Below are positions 9,315 to 17,907 of a stretch of DNA of 64,000 bases, piece by piece; within the stretch, counting starts at the first letter, position 1; every line of letters starts with the position of its first letter. Location of the stretch: positions 1-64,000 of the forward strand of contig JAYENI010000089.1 in assembly GCA_034722015.1 (NCBI GenBank), given 5' to 3'. Source of the stretch: JAJDOJ01 sp034722015 (GTDB lineage: Bacteria > Pseudomonadota > Gammaproteobacteria > JAJDOJ01). The position numbers and the translations under genes were made by a program. Below the pieces are notes generated by a model. That model was given only the letters and a program-made list of their open reading frames with translations. It made no database searches and was not told where the DNA came from.

Positions 9315-9338
9315 TGTATAATGCAATTCTAATATGCA
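9315..9338 (+). promoter_or_regulatory. Candidate -10 box and imperfect dyad ahead of the ArsR-type gene
   Basis: A perfect TATAAT lies at 9317-9322 inside an imperfect dyad: TGTATAATG, 6-bp spacer, TAATATGCA, with 6 of 9 arm positions matching. ArsR-family repressors typically bind AT-rich dyads overlapping their own promoter, so autoregulation is a reasonable inference. The dyad overlaps the presumed start region of the divergent envC. No good -35 was found at 16-18 bp. Confidence 0.35.
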
Positions 9339-9349
9339 GGACTTGGGTT

Positions 9350-9688
9350 ATGCACACCAATCAGCAGAAACTGGATACCGATCCGACCTTCACTGACCTG
9401 ATGACGCGGGACGATGACATCGAACGCGCATCACGATCCCTGAAAGCGATGTCCCACCCTCTACGGCTGAAAATCCTCTGTACTCTGGGTGATCAGGAAA
9501 TCAGCGTACAGGATATTGTCGAACGCGTGGGTACATCCCAGAGCAATATCTCGCAACACCTGGCGATACTGCGAGACAAGAGCATCCTGGCGTCGAGAAA
9601 GGACGCCAACCGCGTCTACTACAGGGTCAGCGACGCACGTACGCTGCAACTGATCACGATGATGCATCAGGTCTTCTGCACCAGGTGA
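9350..9688 (+). CDS. ArsR-family regulator of the HlyU/SqrR/BigR type
   Basis: 112 residues from the ATG at 9350. A winged helix-turn-helix covers about 28-105, with recognition helix region SQSNISQHLAILRD. There is no CxC metal site on the DNA-binding helix. Two cysteines are present, Cys44 in LKILCTLGD and Cys110 in VFCTR, 66 residues apart. That is the spacing of the paired cysteines in HlyU (38/104), SqrR (41/107) and BigR (42/108), which sense reactive sulfur or oxidants by linking them. It therefore probably represses genes for sulfide or persulfide handling; no target is adjacent except its own promoter and the divergent envC. A strong terminator follows. Confidence 0.85.
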   Translation: MHTNQQKLDTDPTFTDLMTRDDDIERASRSLKAMSHPLRLKILCTLGDQEISVQDIVERVGTSQSNISQHLAILRDKSILASRKDANRVYYRVSDARTLQLITMMHQVFCTR

Positions 9689-9762
9689 TGGCAGGACCGA
9701 TTTTGCCGGAAATCGAATCGGGCGGCAGAGCTGCGGTAAACCAGTACGAGGTTCAGAACGGC

Positions 9763-9797
9763 GAGAGCCGGGCGAAACGGCCCGGCTCTCTTTTCTT
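9763..9797 (+). terminator. Intrinsic terminator between arsR-type gene and DUF1269 gene
   Basis: Perfect 11-bp stem (GAGAGCCGGGC / GCCCGGCTCTC) with a 6-base loop, followed by TTTTCTTT. It ends the ArsR-type transcription unit and, lying between convergent genes, may also act for the opposite strand. Confidence 0.9.
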
Positions 9798-9819
9798 TAC
9801 TTACTGTAAGGATTCTGAA

Positions 9820-10329
9820 CTACGGAAACGCCGGCATATGGGACTCAACACCCTTGTCAGCTGCTTCCGGGTAATGTGAATGGACCATTTCCGAAATTTC
9901 CTCGACCCGGTCTTTCGGCACATCCACCATCAGCAGGATCTGCCCGTTATCGATTGCGCTCTGAAAACCCTTCAGTCGTGAATTGGGCACACTGATCGCG
10001 ACCATCCCCGAGGCCCAACTGCCAAACACCGCTCCGGCAATGGCCAACCCGAGTATTGGCCCCATGCCCAGACTATCGCCGAACGCGGGGTAGAGATACA
10101 AGAGATAGCCAAGCGCCGCACCGACGACAGCCCCCACCACCAGACCGACAAACATACCATGCAGGAGATCCGTGCGCTGGAGCAGGTTGGCCTTGGGTAA
10201 CTCCGCCAGTTTGGCGTCTACCGTCGCATGGAAATGGATATGGCTGTCGTCGATATGACCAAGCAGCAACTCTCGTTCCAGTTTTTTGGCCATCTCGATA
10301 TTCGGCAGCATAAAATACAAACGTCTTCT
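9820..10329 (-). CDS. DUF1269-like membrane protein
   Basis: 169 residues from the ATG at 10329, which has a perfect AGGAGG ribosome site about 6 bases upstream. A ferredoxin-like N-terminal half (MRRRLYFMLPNIEMAKKLERELL) is interrupted by two glycine-zipper membrane helices (about 60-82 and 90-112, GLVVGAVVGAALGYLLYLY, GPILGLAIAGAVFGSWASG). A matching C-terminal half follows (ILLMVDVPKDRVEEISEMVHSHYPEA). This split alpha/beta domain with inserted Gly-rich helices is typical of DUF1269 proteins, whose role is unknown. It is a monocistronic unit ending at the shared terminator. Confidence 0.72.
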   Translation of the reverse strand, partial: RRRLYFMLPNIEMAKKLERELLLGHIDDSHIHFHATVDAKLAELPKANLLQRTDLLHGMFVGLVVGAVVGAALGYLLYLYPAFGDSLGMGPILGLAIAGAVFGSWASGMVAISVPNSRLKGFQSAIDNGQILLMVDVPKDRVEEISEMVHSHYPEAADKGVESHMPAFP

Positions 10330-10455
10330 CATGAGCAACCTCCTGTGTAAAGACCTGGAAGAGTGTAAATTTATGCTTCTATCCACGTCCATTATAGTCT
10401 TTTCGTCGACGCTGTCTTCCCCGGCGACGCCAAATTCCCCAAGGAGCGATCTCGC

Positions 10456-11085
10456 GTGACAACTGGTTCACTATTCATCGTTTCCGCCCCGTCAGGGGCT
10501 GGCAAGACCTCGTTGGTCAAGGCCCTCGTCTCCTCGACCGCCGGTGTGCAGGTCTGTGTTTCGCACACGACTCGCCCCCCCCGCTCCGGGGAAAAGGAGG
10601 GGGTCCACTATCATTTCGCCTCCCGGGAGCGGTTCGGGGAAATGGTCGACGGGGGGGACTTTCTGGAATACGCGCAGGTATTCGGTAATGCCTACGGCAC
10701 CGCGCGGTCGTCGGTGGCGGATATTGTGGAACGGGGCGACGACGCAATACTCGAGATCGACTGGCAGGGCGCCCGACAGGTCAGGAGCCATGCCCCGGAC
10801 TGTTCATCTATTTTTATCCTGCCGCCTTCACGCGACGCCCTCGAATCCCGGCTCAACTCAAGGGGACAGGACTCCGAAACCGTGGTGCGCCGGCGAATGC
10901 AAGACGCCGAGAGCGAGATGCGTCACTACGATGAATTTGACTATGTGGTGATAAACGACGATTTTGACACGGCCCTGGAGGAGCTTCGATGTCTCGTGCG
11001 AGCCCGACGTCTCGCGCTTTCAGCCCAACAGGCCCGCGCACGGGCGCTCATCGCTTCACTGTTGCGCCCGGACGACCCCGACTGA
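10456..11085 (+). CDS. gmk: Guanylate kinase
   Basis: 209 residues with a GTG start and an AAGGAG ribosome site 9 bases upstream. The P-loop SAPSGAGKTSL starts at residue 9, followed by the GMP-binding region (SHTTRPPRSGEKEGVHYHF). It phosphorylates GMP to GDP in the cytosol. It heads the gmk-rpoZ-spoT-ridA-recG block, conserved in gammaproteobacteria; a 290-bp interval without convincing genes separates it from rpoZ. Confidence 0.96.
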   Translation: MTTGSLFIVSAPSGAGKTSLVKALVSSTAGVQVCVSHTTRPPRSGEKEGVHYHFASRERFGEMVDGGDFLEYAQVFGNAYGTARSSVADIVERGDDAILEIDWQGARQVRSHAPDCSSIFILPPSRDALESRLNSRGQDSETVVRRRMQDAESEMRHYDEFDYVVINDDFDTALEELRCLVRARRLALSAQQARARALIASLLRPDDPD

Positions 11086-11375
11086 CACCGATGACCGGGA
11101 GAAACCGATGCGCAGGAAGCACGCCGGAACGAAACTGGCTGGCCCGATTCGGACCTTCGTTCCGGAACCGGTAATGGCTCTGGAGCATGCCTCCTGACAC
11201 TCGGCCACGCCAACCCCGGCTAGCGCACATTGTGTCAATGGTTTAGTATTGGAACGCTGTGTGTGACGCGTCTTTCTGCGGGGGAAGACCGTCACCCAAT
11301 GCACGATAGAACACGCGGGTTTCCGGGACAGGAAGCAGTTCAGGGTATCCCGCAAACTGGCGACCGAGGAGACCT

Positions 11376-11711
11376 ATGGCACGCGTTACCGTAGAAGACT
11401 GTCTGGATTTTGTTGACAACCGCTTCCAGCTCGTCCTGCTGGCGAGCAAGAGAGCACGGCAATTGGCCAGGGGAAGCGAACCCTACCTGGAGTGGGAGAA
11501 TGACAAACCCACCGTGATGGCGCTTCGTGAAATTGCGGACGGCAAGGTTACACGCGAGCTACTGGACCAGGCCGACTTCGATGAAGTCACGACCGACATC
11601 GATGCAATCGCTGCCTTCGAGAGTCTGGCCGCCCAAGCCGAACAGCAGGCCGCCGAATCCGGGTCTCCCGGGGAAGGCAAGGCGCCTCCGGGACCCGCCG
11701 ACACGCCCTAG
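11376..11711 (+). CDS. rpoZ: DNA-directed RNA polymerase subunit omega
   Basis: 111 residues. The conserved core MARVTVEDCLDFVDNRFQLV leads into ASKRARQLARG, then NDKPTVMALREIADGKV. The C-terminus is longer and richer in Pro/Gly/Ala than E. coli omega (91 residues). A GAGGAG ribosome site precedes the ATG. Omega helps fold the beta-prime subunit and forms part of the ppGpp site, which fits its position ahead of spoT. The TAG stop codon is formed at the boundary of an inserted inverted-repeat element: TA is the flanking dinucleotide and G is the element's first base, so the native C-terminus may have been different. Confidence 0.95.
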   Translation: MARVTVEDCLDFVDNRFQLVLLASKRARQLARGSEPYLEWENDKPTVMALREIADGKVTRELLDQADFDEVTTDIDAIAAFESLAAQAEQQAAESGSPGEGKAPPGPADTP

Positions 11712-11873
11712 GAGCCTGTCCGAGAATGGAAGTGCTACTGCGGAAAAGCCTCGCTGGCCGGATTTCACGTTCATTCTCGTCAAAAATAGAGGCGACTATT
11801 CTCCTCAAACGAACAGAAAATCCACCTCAGCGACGCTTCCTCTCGCGACGAACCCCATTCTCGGACAGGCTCC
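11711..11873. mobile_element. 163-bp MITE-like element with perfect 19-bp terminal inverted repeats
   Basis: Starts GGAGCCTGTCCGAGAATGG and ends with the exact reverse complement, flanked by TA on both sides (11709-11710 and 11874-11875). It has no credible coding capacity. Short non-coding elements with long perfect terminal repeats and TA duplications are typical of MITEs mobilised in trans by a transposase. Its left edge supplies the last base of the rpoZ stop codon. Confidence 0.85.
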
Positions 11874-11875
11874 TA

Positions 11876-12090
11876 GCATGCTGTTGAAAATGTCTCAGGT
11901 GAGTGCCAGGCGAGGCGAAATCGGGCGAGAAAGCGCAATTTTGCTGCGGTAAATGAGCATTTTACGAAGTACTTCCGTGTATTTCGTGCCATGGGGCCGG
12001 CGAAAGCCGTTCCAATTTGTTCCAGACAGATTGGTGAGCCCGATTTCAACGCCGAATGGTGCCGCATGAGGGTATTTCAGCAGACTGGCA
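11876..12090. mobile_element. Second inverted-repeat element next to the MITE
   Basis: Directly after the MITE, GCTGTTGAAAA at the left end is mirrored by the complement of TTTCAGCAGA at the right, and the imperfect symmetry extends inward about 50 bp on each side (GAAATCGGGC occurs in both arms in inverted orientation). This looks like a degenerate MITE-type element of another family. The right boundary is approximate. The remaining bases up to spoT (12091-12192) show no gene. Confidence 0.45.
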
Positions 12091-12192
12091 GCGTTTCGGA
12101 CCGACGGGTGGGCACCGGCTTTCACGTTGGCCAGGCGATCGCCACGACGGTGTCTCGTTCAAATCTGCGCATCCGGACGATAGATCCGGGGA

Positions 12193-14391
12193 TTGCCTCT
12201 ATCACTGCCACCCGCCACTGCCGTGGCTGACATCGCGTCACTGAACACCAGCAGCGCAAGCGCGTCCGATCCGACGCGCTTCCTCATCAGCAACCTCTGC
12301 TCACTGCTCGACACCTACCTCGAACCGGAGGAGATTCGCGAGGTCTACCACGCCTACCTGTTCGGCGCAGAGGCCCACGAAGGGCAGACTCGACTGTCCG
12401 GAGAGCCCTACATCTACCACCCTCTTGCCGTGGCCAGGACCATGGGCGAGATGCGGATGGATTCACGCAGCATTATCGCCGCCATCCTTCACGACGTCAT
12501 TGAGGACACGCCCACCGTCAAGGGACAGATCGCCGAAGAGTTTGGCGCTGATGTCGCAGAGCTCGTCGACGGAGTCAGTAAGCTGTCGCATCTGAGCTTC
12601 GAGTCACGGGCGGAGGCCGAGGCGGAGAGTTTCCGCAAAATGATGCTCGCCGTCGCCAAGGACCTGCGCGTCATCATGGTGAAACTGGCGGACCGACTGC
12701 ACAACATGCGCACCCTGGGTGTGATGCGACCGGACAAGCGGCGGCGTATCGCCCGGGAGACACTCGGCATCTATGCCCCGATCGCCCAGCGCCTTGGCAT
12801 GAACACATTGCGTGTGGAGCTGGAGCATCTGGGTTTCGAGGCCCTCTACCCGATGCGCTACCGGGTCATCGAGGCAGCTGTCAAGCGCAGCCGGGGACAC
12901 CGCAAGGAGTTGATGCAGCAGGTCGAGGCACAGATCTGTAACCGTCTGGAAGAGGTCGGAATCGAGGCCCGCATCCACGGGCGCGAGAAGAACTTCTACA
13001 GTATCTACAAGAAAATGAAGGCAAAGCGCCTCCCGTTCTCGGAGGTATTCGACGTCTTTGCGATCCGCATCGTCGTCAAGGATGTCGACACCTGTTACCG
13101 GTCACTGGGCGCGGTACACAATCTCTACAAGCCCGTCCCGGGCCGCTTCAAGGACTACATCGCGATCCCGAAAGTCAACGGTTACCAGTCGCTGCACACC
13201 ACGTTGTTCGGCCCACACGGCATTCCAATCGAGGTGCAGATACGAAACGAGGAGATGGACCGTGTCGCGCAGGCCGGTATCGCCGCGCACAGTCTCTACA
13301 AGACCGAGGACAAGCGCGGCGCCTGGGCACAGGCCCGGGTGCGGCGATGGCTGAAGGACGTGCTGGAGATCCAGAAAAGCGCCGGAAACTCGCTGGAATT
13401 TCTGGAAAGCATCAAGGTCGACCTGTTTCCCGATGAGATCTACGTATTCACGCCGGCGGGCGAGATTCGGGAACTGCCACGCGGTGCAACAGCGGTGGAC
13501 TACGCCTACTCGGTACATTCGGATATTGGAAACACCTGCGTCGCCGTAAAGATCGACAGACAGCTCGCCCCGCTCAGCACCGTCCTCCAGAGCGGCCAGA
13601 CCGTTGAGGTGATCACCGCCCATAATGGTCGTCCCAACCCGAACTGGCTCAACTTCGTCGTCACGGCCAAGGCGCGCTCCCGGATCCGCCACTACCTGAA
13701 GAACCTCCGCCGGGGAGAGGCGACAAGGCTGGGTCGCCGATTGATGGACAAGGAGCTGGCAGCCCTGAAATCCTCCGTGGACGACATCGGGCCGGACCGG
13801 GTGGCGACGGTGCTCGAGGATCTGGATATCGACAACCTGGACACTTTGCTGGAGCAGGTCGGTCTGGGCAAGCGCATGGCGCAAATCGCCGCCAGAATGC
13901 TGGTCGGAGACGCAGAACACGAGCAACAGGTTTCCGGGGAAGAGCATACTCCGCTTGCCATAAGGGGCACGGAAGGGATCGTCGTCAACTTCGGGAAATG
14001 CTGCTACCCGCTGCCAGGCGACCCGATCGTCGGCGTGATGAGTGCCGGGCGCGGGCTGGTGGTTCATCGAGAGTCATGCCGCAACGTCAAGACCTACAGG
14101 GACAACCAGGACAAGTGGGTGCAGGTGCTGTGGTCGGCCACACCGGACAGGGAGTTTACCGCGGCGATCAGGGTTCAGTCCGAAAACCAGCGCGGGGTGC
14201 TCGCGAACCTGGCCTCCAAGATGTCAGACCATGGCTCCAATATCGAGAACATTACCATCGAGCGCCACGATGGCAGCAGCGTCACCATGGCGTTCGTTCT
14301 GACCGCCCGGGACAGAAAACACCTTGCGCGCATCATGCGTATGCTGCGCAAAATCCCGGCAGTCTACCGGGTGGCACGCACCCGGGGTTGA
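12193..14391 (+). CDS. spoT: Bifunctional (p)ppGpp synthetase/hydrolase SpoT
   Basis: 732 residues (TTG start; a GTG at 12223 is also possible). The HD hydrolase domain (about 60-210) contains the intact HDVIEDT motif. The synthetase domain (about 250-360) has GRFKDYIAIPKVNGYQSLHTT, so both activities look possible. A TGS domain (about 410-470, VFTPAGEIRELPRGATAVDYAY) and a C-terminal ACT domain (about 655-730) follow. It adjusts the alarmone level during starvation. Its order after gmk and rpoZ is conserved, but two inverted-repeat elements have been inserted in front of it and a third lies 42 bp after its stop. Confidence 0.95.
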   Translation: MPLSLPPATAVADIASLNTSSASASDPTRFLISNLCSLLDTYLEPEEIREVYHAYLFGAEAHEGQTRLSGEPYIYHPLAVARTMGEMRMDSRSIIAAILHDVIEDTPTVKGQIAEEFGADVAELVDGVSKLSHLSFESRAEAEAESFRKMMLAVAKDLRVIMVKLADRLHNMRTLGVMRPDKRRRIARETLGIYAPIAQRLGMNTLRVELEHLGFEALYPMRYRVIEAAVKRSRGHRKELMQQVEAQICNRLEEVGIEARIHGREKNFYSIYKKMKAKRLPFSEVFDVFAIRIVVKDVDTCYRSLGAVHNLYKPVPGRFKDYIAIPKVNGYQSLHTTLFGPHGIPIEVQIRNEEMDRVAQAGIAAHSLYKTEDKRGAWAQARVRRWLKDVLEIQKSAGNSLEFLESIKVDLFPDEIYVFTPAGEIRELPRGATAVDYAYSVHSDIGNTCVAVKIDRQLAPLSTVLQSGQTVEVITAHNGRPNPNWLNFVVTAKARSRIRHYLKNLRRGEATRLGRRLMDKELAALKSSVDDIGPDRVATVLEDLDIDNLDTLLEQVGLGKRMAQIAARMLVGDAEHEQQVSGEEHTPLAIRGTEGIVVNFGKCCYPLPGDPIVGVMSAGRGLVVHRESCRNVKTYRDNQDKWVQVLWSATPDREFTAAIRVQSENQRGVLANLASKMSDHGSNIENITIERHDGSSVTMAFVLTARDRKHLARIMRMLRKIPAVYRVARTRG

Positions 14392-14432
14392 ATCCGCACG
14401 GCCTATCGCACTGCGATAGCATCGCACCGGAC

Positions 14433-14595
14433 TAAGGCGATTTCTGTCAAATGACATACCATCTTGCTTGTCTTTTCATCCGTCCTCTGTGTTGCGACAA
14501 CCGTTCCATAGTTCGACTATGCGCCTGTTGCCGCGCCTTGATGACGAACGAAAATCCGGCGCAATCTGGTATGTCATTTTCCGGCAATCGCCTAA
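14433..14595. mobile_element. 157-bp full-length palindromic element, copy 1
   Basis: The core 14436-14592 is flanked by TAA on both sides. Ends are GGCGATT and AATCGCC; the outer arms share AAATGACATACCA and its complement, and the apex is the small hairpin CATAG-TTCGA-CTATG. The arms pair imperfectly along nearly the full length, so the element can fold as one long hairpin. Two other copies in the window are also exactly 157 bp. It lies 42 bp after the spoT stop and 59 bp before ridA. Confidence 0.85.
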
Positions 14596-14653
14596 GACAA
14601 TCGACAGTGACCCGCACCAACCCGACGCTCACGCAAACCGGAGACCGCCACCA

Positions 14654-15040
14654 GTGCCCAGGCAGATCATCAGCACACCCGACGCCCCACAGGCGATCGG
14701 CACCTATTCCCAGGCCGTCAGGGTCGGCGACACCGTTTATCTCTCGGGCCAGATCCCCCTGGTTCCGAAAACCATGACGCTGGTGGACGGGGACATCGAG
14801 ATCCAGATCCGGCGTGTCTTCGACAATCTCGCAGCGGTGGCCGTGGCGGCCGGGGGCGGGTTGGCAGACGTCGTAAAGCTCAATGTTTTCCTGACAGATC
14901 TGGCCCATTTCCCCGTGATCAACGAGGTCATGTCGCAGTACTTTCAGGAACCCTATCCGGCTCGCGCAGCCATCGGGGTATCCTCGCTGCCAAAGGGAGC
15001 GGGTGTGGAAATGGATGCCGTCATGCATCTGGCGGACTGA
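14654..15040 (+). CDS. ridA: RidA family reactive-intermediate/imine deaminase
   Basis: 128 residues from a GTG at 14654. The frame runs further upstream only through the inserted palindromic element, so that extension is rejected. It has the YjgF/RidA pattern: SAPQ-like start (STPDAPQAIGTYSQAVRVG), SGQIPL, NVFLTD, and the C-terminal PARAAIGVSSLPKGAGVEMD containing the conserved Arg that binds the substrate carboxylate. The enzyme hydrolyses reactive enamines/imines released by PLP enzymes. It sits between spoT and recG and probably shares their transcript. Confidence 0.93.
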   Translation: MPRQIISTPDAPQAIGTYSQAVRVGDTVYLSGQIPLVPKTMTLVDGDIEIQIRRVFDNLAAVAVAAGGGLADVVKLNVFLTDLAHFPVINEVMSQYFQEPYPARAAIGVSSLPKGAGVEMDAVMHLAD

Positions 15041-15048
15041 ATGACGGC

Positions 15049-17121
15049 ATGGCTCCACCTCCGGTCACCGCACTCAAGGGCGCGGGTCCCGGCATTGCGG
15101 GAAGACTGCGAAAGCTCGGTATAGACAATGTCCAGGACCTCCTCCTGCACCTGCCGCTGCGCTACCAGGATCGCTGCGGATCCGTCCCGCTCGGACAACT
15201 GGTACCCGGCAGCGACGCCGCAGTCGAGGGTGTAATCCTCCACGCGAATGTGGCGCAAAGACAGCGACGCGCACTACATGCGGAACTGTCGGATGGAAAC
15301 AATCTGCTGACCCTGCGGTTCTTCCATTTTCATCCCGGTCTGCAACAGACCCTGCAACCCGGCGCGCGGGTCCGATGTTTTGGCACGGTCCGGCGCGGGC
15401 CCCGGTCGCTGGAAATGGTCCACCCCGATGTTGAGGGCTCGGGGAACGACCCCTTATCCGGCAACGAGACCCTGACTGCGGTTTACCCGTCTACGAACGG
15501 CGTGAGTCAGGCAACCCTGAGAAACCTGGTAAACGGGGCGTTTGGTCTGCTGGAACGCGGCGAGTGGTCATTGCCGGACTGGCTTCCGAAAAATCTGGTT
15601 GCGCCTGAGTTGCGCATCGGCACCGCCTCTGCACTCGACTTTCTGCATCGCCCACCCCGGGGTACTGATCTGTCCCTGCTCAATTCGCGCCAACATCCGG
15701 CAAGAACACGACTGGCATTCGAGGAATTACTGGCGCAGCAACTCGGGCTTGCCCGCGTGCGATGCAAGTTGAAACTCGGCGAGGCGCCGGCAATGTCCGC
15801 CGGGCGCGAGGCGCTGCACCCGTTCCTCGCGTCGCTGCCATTCACCCTTACCAACGCCCAGTCCCGGATCATCGGAGAGATACACGATGACCTGAGCTCG
15901 GACGGTCCCATGCTGAGGCTGGTACAGGGTGACGTCGGCTCGGGGAAAACGGTGATCGCCGCGGCGGCCTGTGTCCTGGCGGCTCGGTCTGGCTATCAGG
16001 CAGCCCTGATGGCCCCGACCGAGTTGCTGGCCGAGCAGCACCTGCGCTGTTTGCGGGACTGGCTGCAACCTCTTGGAATTTCAGTCGCCCTGCTTTCCGG
16101 TCGGCAAACCGCGGCGGAGCGTAGCGCCGTTCTGGATGGCCTGTCCAAAGGCGAAATCGATGTCGTGGCAGGGACCCATGCGCTGATTCAGGACCCGGTC
16201 ACGATCCCCAGGCTGGGGCTTGCGGTGATCGATGAGCAACACCGGTTCGGGGTGCACCAGCGCCTGGCGCTCGGCAACAAGGGGCATGAGGACGGACCAC
16301 ATCCACATCAGCTCGTCATGACCGCGACCCCCATTCCACGCACGCTTGCCATGACGGCATACGCCGACCTGGATCACTCCGTCCTGTCCGAATTGCCCCC
16401 GGGCCGCATACCGGTCAACACGGTAGCGGTTTCGGACACGCGCCGCGACGAGATCATCGCCCGAATCGGCAAGGCCTGCGAAGACGGGCGGCAGGCCTAC
16501 TGGGTCTGCACACTGGTCGAGGAGTCGGAGGCGCTGGATTGTCAGGCGGCCGAGGAAACCGCCGGCGTCCTGTCGCACACGCTTCCGCATCTGAAGATCG
16601 GGCTGGTCCACGGTCGCATGCGCTCCACGGAGAAGGACGACGTCATGGGCCGGTTCAAAGGTGGCGAACTACACGTGCTCGTCGCCACCACGGTGATCGA
16701 AGTCGGCGTCGATGCGCCAAACGCTTCGCTGATGGTCATTGAAAACCCGGAAAGACTGGGACTGGCACAGCTGCATCAAATTCGCGGGCGAATCGGGCGC
16801 AGCAAGCTGCGCAGCGACTGTGTTCTTTTGTACGGCGCACCTTTGACCGAATCCGCCAGGGAACGGATCCGGGCCCTGCGCGAGCACTCCGACGGCTTCG
16901 AGATCGCGCGTATCGACCTGCGCCTGCGTGGCCCGGGCGAGGTACTCGGCACGCGGCAGACCGGCAGCTTTCAGATGCGCGTCGCGGATTTCGATCAGGA
17001 CCGGCACCTGATCCACGAAGTCACACGCGTCGCACGCGTACTTGCCGCCTCACATCCCGCCGCGGTCCACGGCCTGATCCAGCGATGGATCGGGGAAAGC
17101 GACCGGTTCGGTCACGCGTAG
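15049..17121 (+). CDS. recG: ATP-dependent DNA helicase RecG
   Basis: 690 residues, close to the usual length. The N-terminal wedge/OB region includes DLLLHLPLRYQDR. The helicase core has Walker A GDVGSGKT (about residue 297), Walker B DEQH, MTATPIPRTLAMT, and motif VI QIRGRIGRS. RecG remodels stalled replication forks and Holliday junctions. The gene starts 8 bp after the ridA stop and closes the conserved gmk-recG block. Confidence 0.96.
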   Translation: MAPPPVTALKGAGPGIAGRLRKLGIDNVQDLLLHLPLRYQDRCGSVPLGQLVPGSDAAVEGVILHANVAQRQRRALHAELSDGNNLLTLRFFHFHPGLQQTLQPGARVRCFGTVRRGPRSLEMVHPDVEGSGNDPLSGNETLTAVYPSTNGVSQATLRNLVNGAFGLLERGEWSLPDWLPKNLVAPELRIGTASALDFLHRPPRGTDLSLLNSRQHPARTRLAFEELLAQQLGLARVRCKLKLGEAPAMSAGREALHPFLASLPFTLTNAQSRIIGEIHDDLSSDGPMLRLVQGDVGSGKTVIAAAACVLAARSGYQAALMAPTELLAEQHLRCLRDWLQPLGISVALLSGRQTAAERSAVLDGLSKGEIDVVAGTHALIQDPVTIPRLGLAVIDEQHRFGVHQRLALGNKGHEDGPHPHQLVMTATPIPRTLAMTAYADLDHSVLSELPPGRIPVNTVAVSDTRRDEIIARIGKACEDGRQAYWVCTLVEESEALDCQAAEETAGVLSHTLPHLKIGLVHGRMRSTEKDDVMGRFKGGELHVLVATTVIEVGVDAPNASLMVIENPERLGLAQLHQIRGRIGRSKLRSDCVLLYGAPLTESARERIRALREHSDGFEIARIDLRLRGPGEVLGTRQTGSFQMRVADFDQDRHLIHEVTRVARVLAASHPAAVHGLIQRWIGESDRFGHA

Positions 17122-17207
17122 TGAGACCCCGGCCTTCCATCACTCCGGAACCCGTACCCTCAAAGCTGGCGCACCCCGAAACGCAGCGACGACCGACCGC
17201 ATAGACG

Positions 17208-17885
17208 ATGAAGATTGAAATACCCCATCGCTGGAACGTGACGACCGCGGAGGCGCGCGACATTCAGCTGTCGCTGAGGGAACGACTCGAGACCGAAGAC
17301 CGGTTCGGGCCGATTCACCGCGTCGCCGGTGTCGATGTCGGTTTTCCCGACAAGGGCAGGACAACACGCGCGGCCGTGGTGGTCTTGACGTTTCCCGGAC
17401 TGGAGTACGCGGAAAAGGCGGTGGTCGAGGTTCCGACCCGCTTCCCCTACGTACCCGGCCTGCTCTCCTTTCGCGAGGTCCCGGCCGTGATCGCAGCGCT
17501 GGAACGACTACGACATGACCCCGACGTCATTCTCTGTGACGGTCAGGGGACAGCACACCCGCGTCGCTTCGGTATCGCCTGTCACCTCGGTGTGCTCTGC
17601 GATGTCCCCACGATCGGTGTCGCCAAGTCCCGCCTGACGGGTGAGCACGCCCCCGTTCCCGAGGACCGGGGCGCGTCCACGCCCCTCCTATTGCGGGGAG
17701 AGACCATCGGTGCCGTCCTGCGAACCCGGTCCGGAGTCCGCGCCGTGTACGTTTCACCCGGTCACCGGGTTTCACTACGTTCGTCCCTGGAAATCACCAT
17801 GCAGTGTACGACCCGTTACCGGCTGCCGGAAACGACCCGCTGGGCCGACCGGATTGCCTCGAGAGGGAAAGACTCGCCGACCTGA
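17208..17885 (+). CDS. nfi: Endonuclease V (deoxyinosine 3' endonuclease)
   Basis: 225 residues. The catalytic Asp-containing motif VAGVDVGF is at about residue 44, followed by YVPGLLSFREVP and CDGQGTAHPRRFGIACHLGV, then GVAKSRL, all typical of the family. It nicks DNA one base 3' of hypoxanthine (deaminated adenine). It lies 86 bp after recG, same strand, and ends convergent to the GGDEF-EAL gene. Confidence 0.95.
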   Translation: MKIEIPHRWNVTTAEARDIQLSLRERLETEDRFGPIHRVAGVDVGFPDKGRTTRAAVVVLTFPGLEYAEKAVVEVPTRFPYVPGLLSFREVPAVIAALERLRHDPDVILCDGQGTAHPRRFGIACHLGVLCDVPTIGVAKSRLTGEHAPVPEDRGASTPLLLRGETIGAVLRTRSGVRAVYVSPGHRVSLRSSLEITMQCTTRYRLPETTRWADRIASRGKDSPT

Positions 17886-17907
17886 GGTGTAACTACACCC
17901 CGGAGAC

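Noticed and set aside
14451..14777. Open frames running through the 157-bp element (MTYHLACLF...) as a possible small protein family
   Set aside because: The frame is open in all three copies but lacks a ribosome site, and similarity between copies is explained by the DNA palindrome; kept only as a remark in the element finding.
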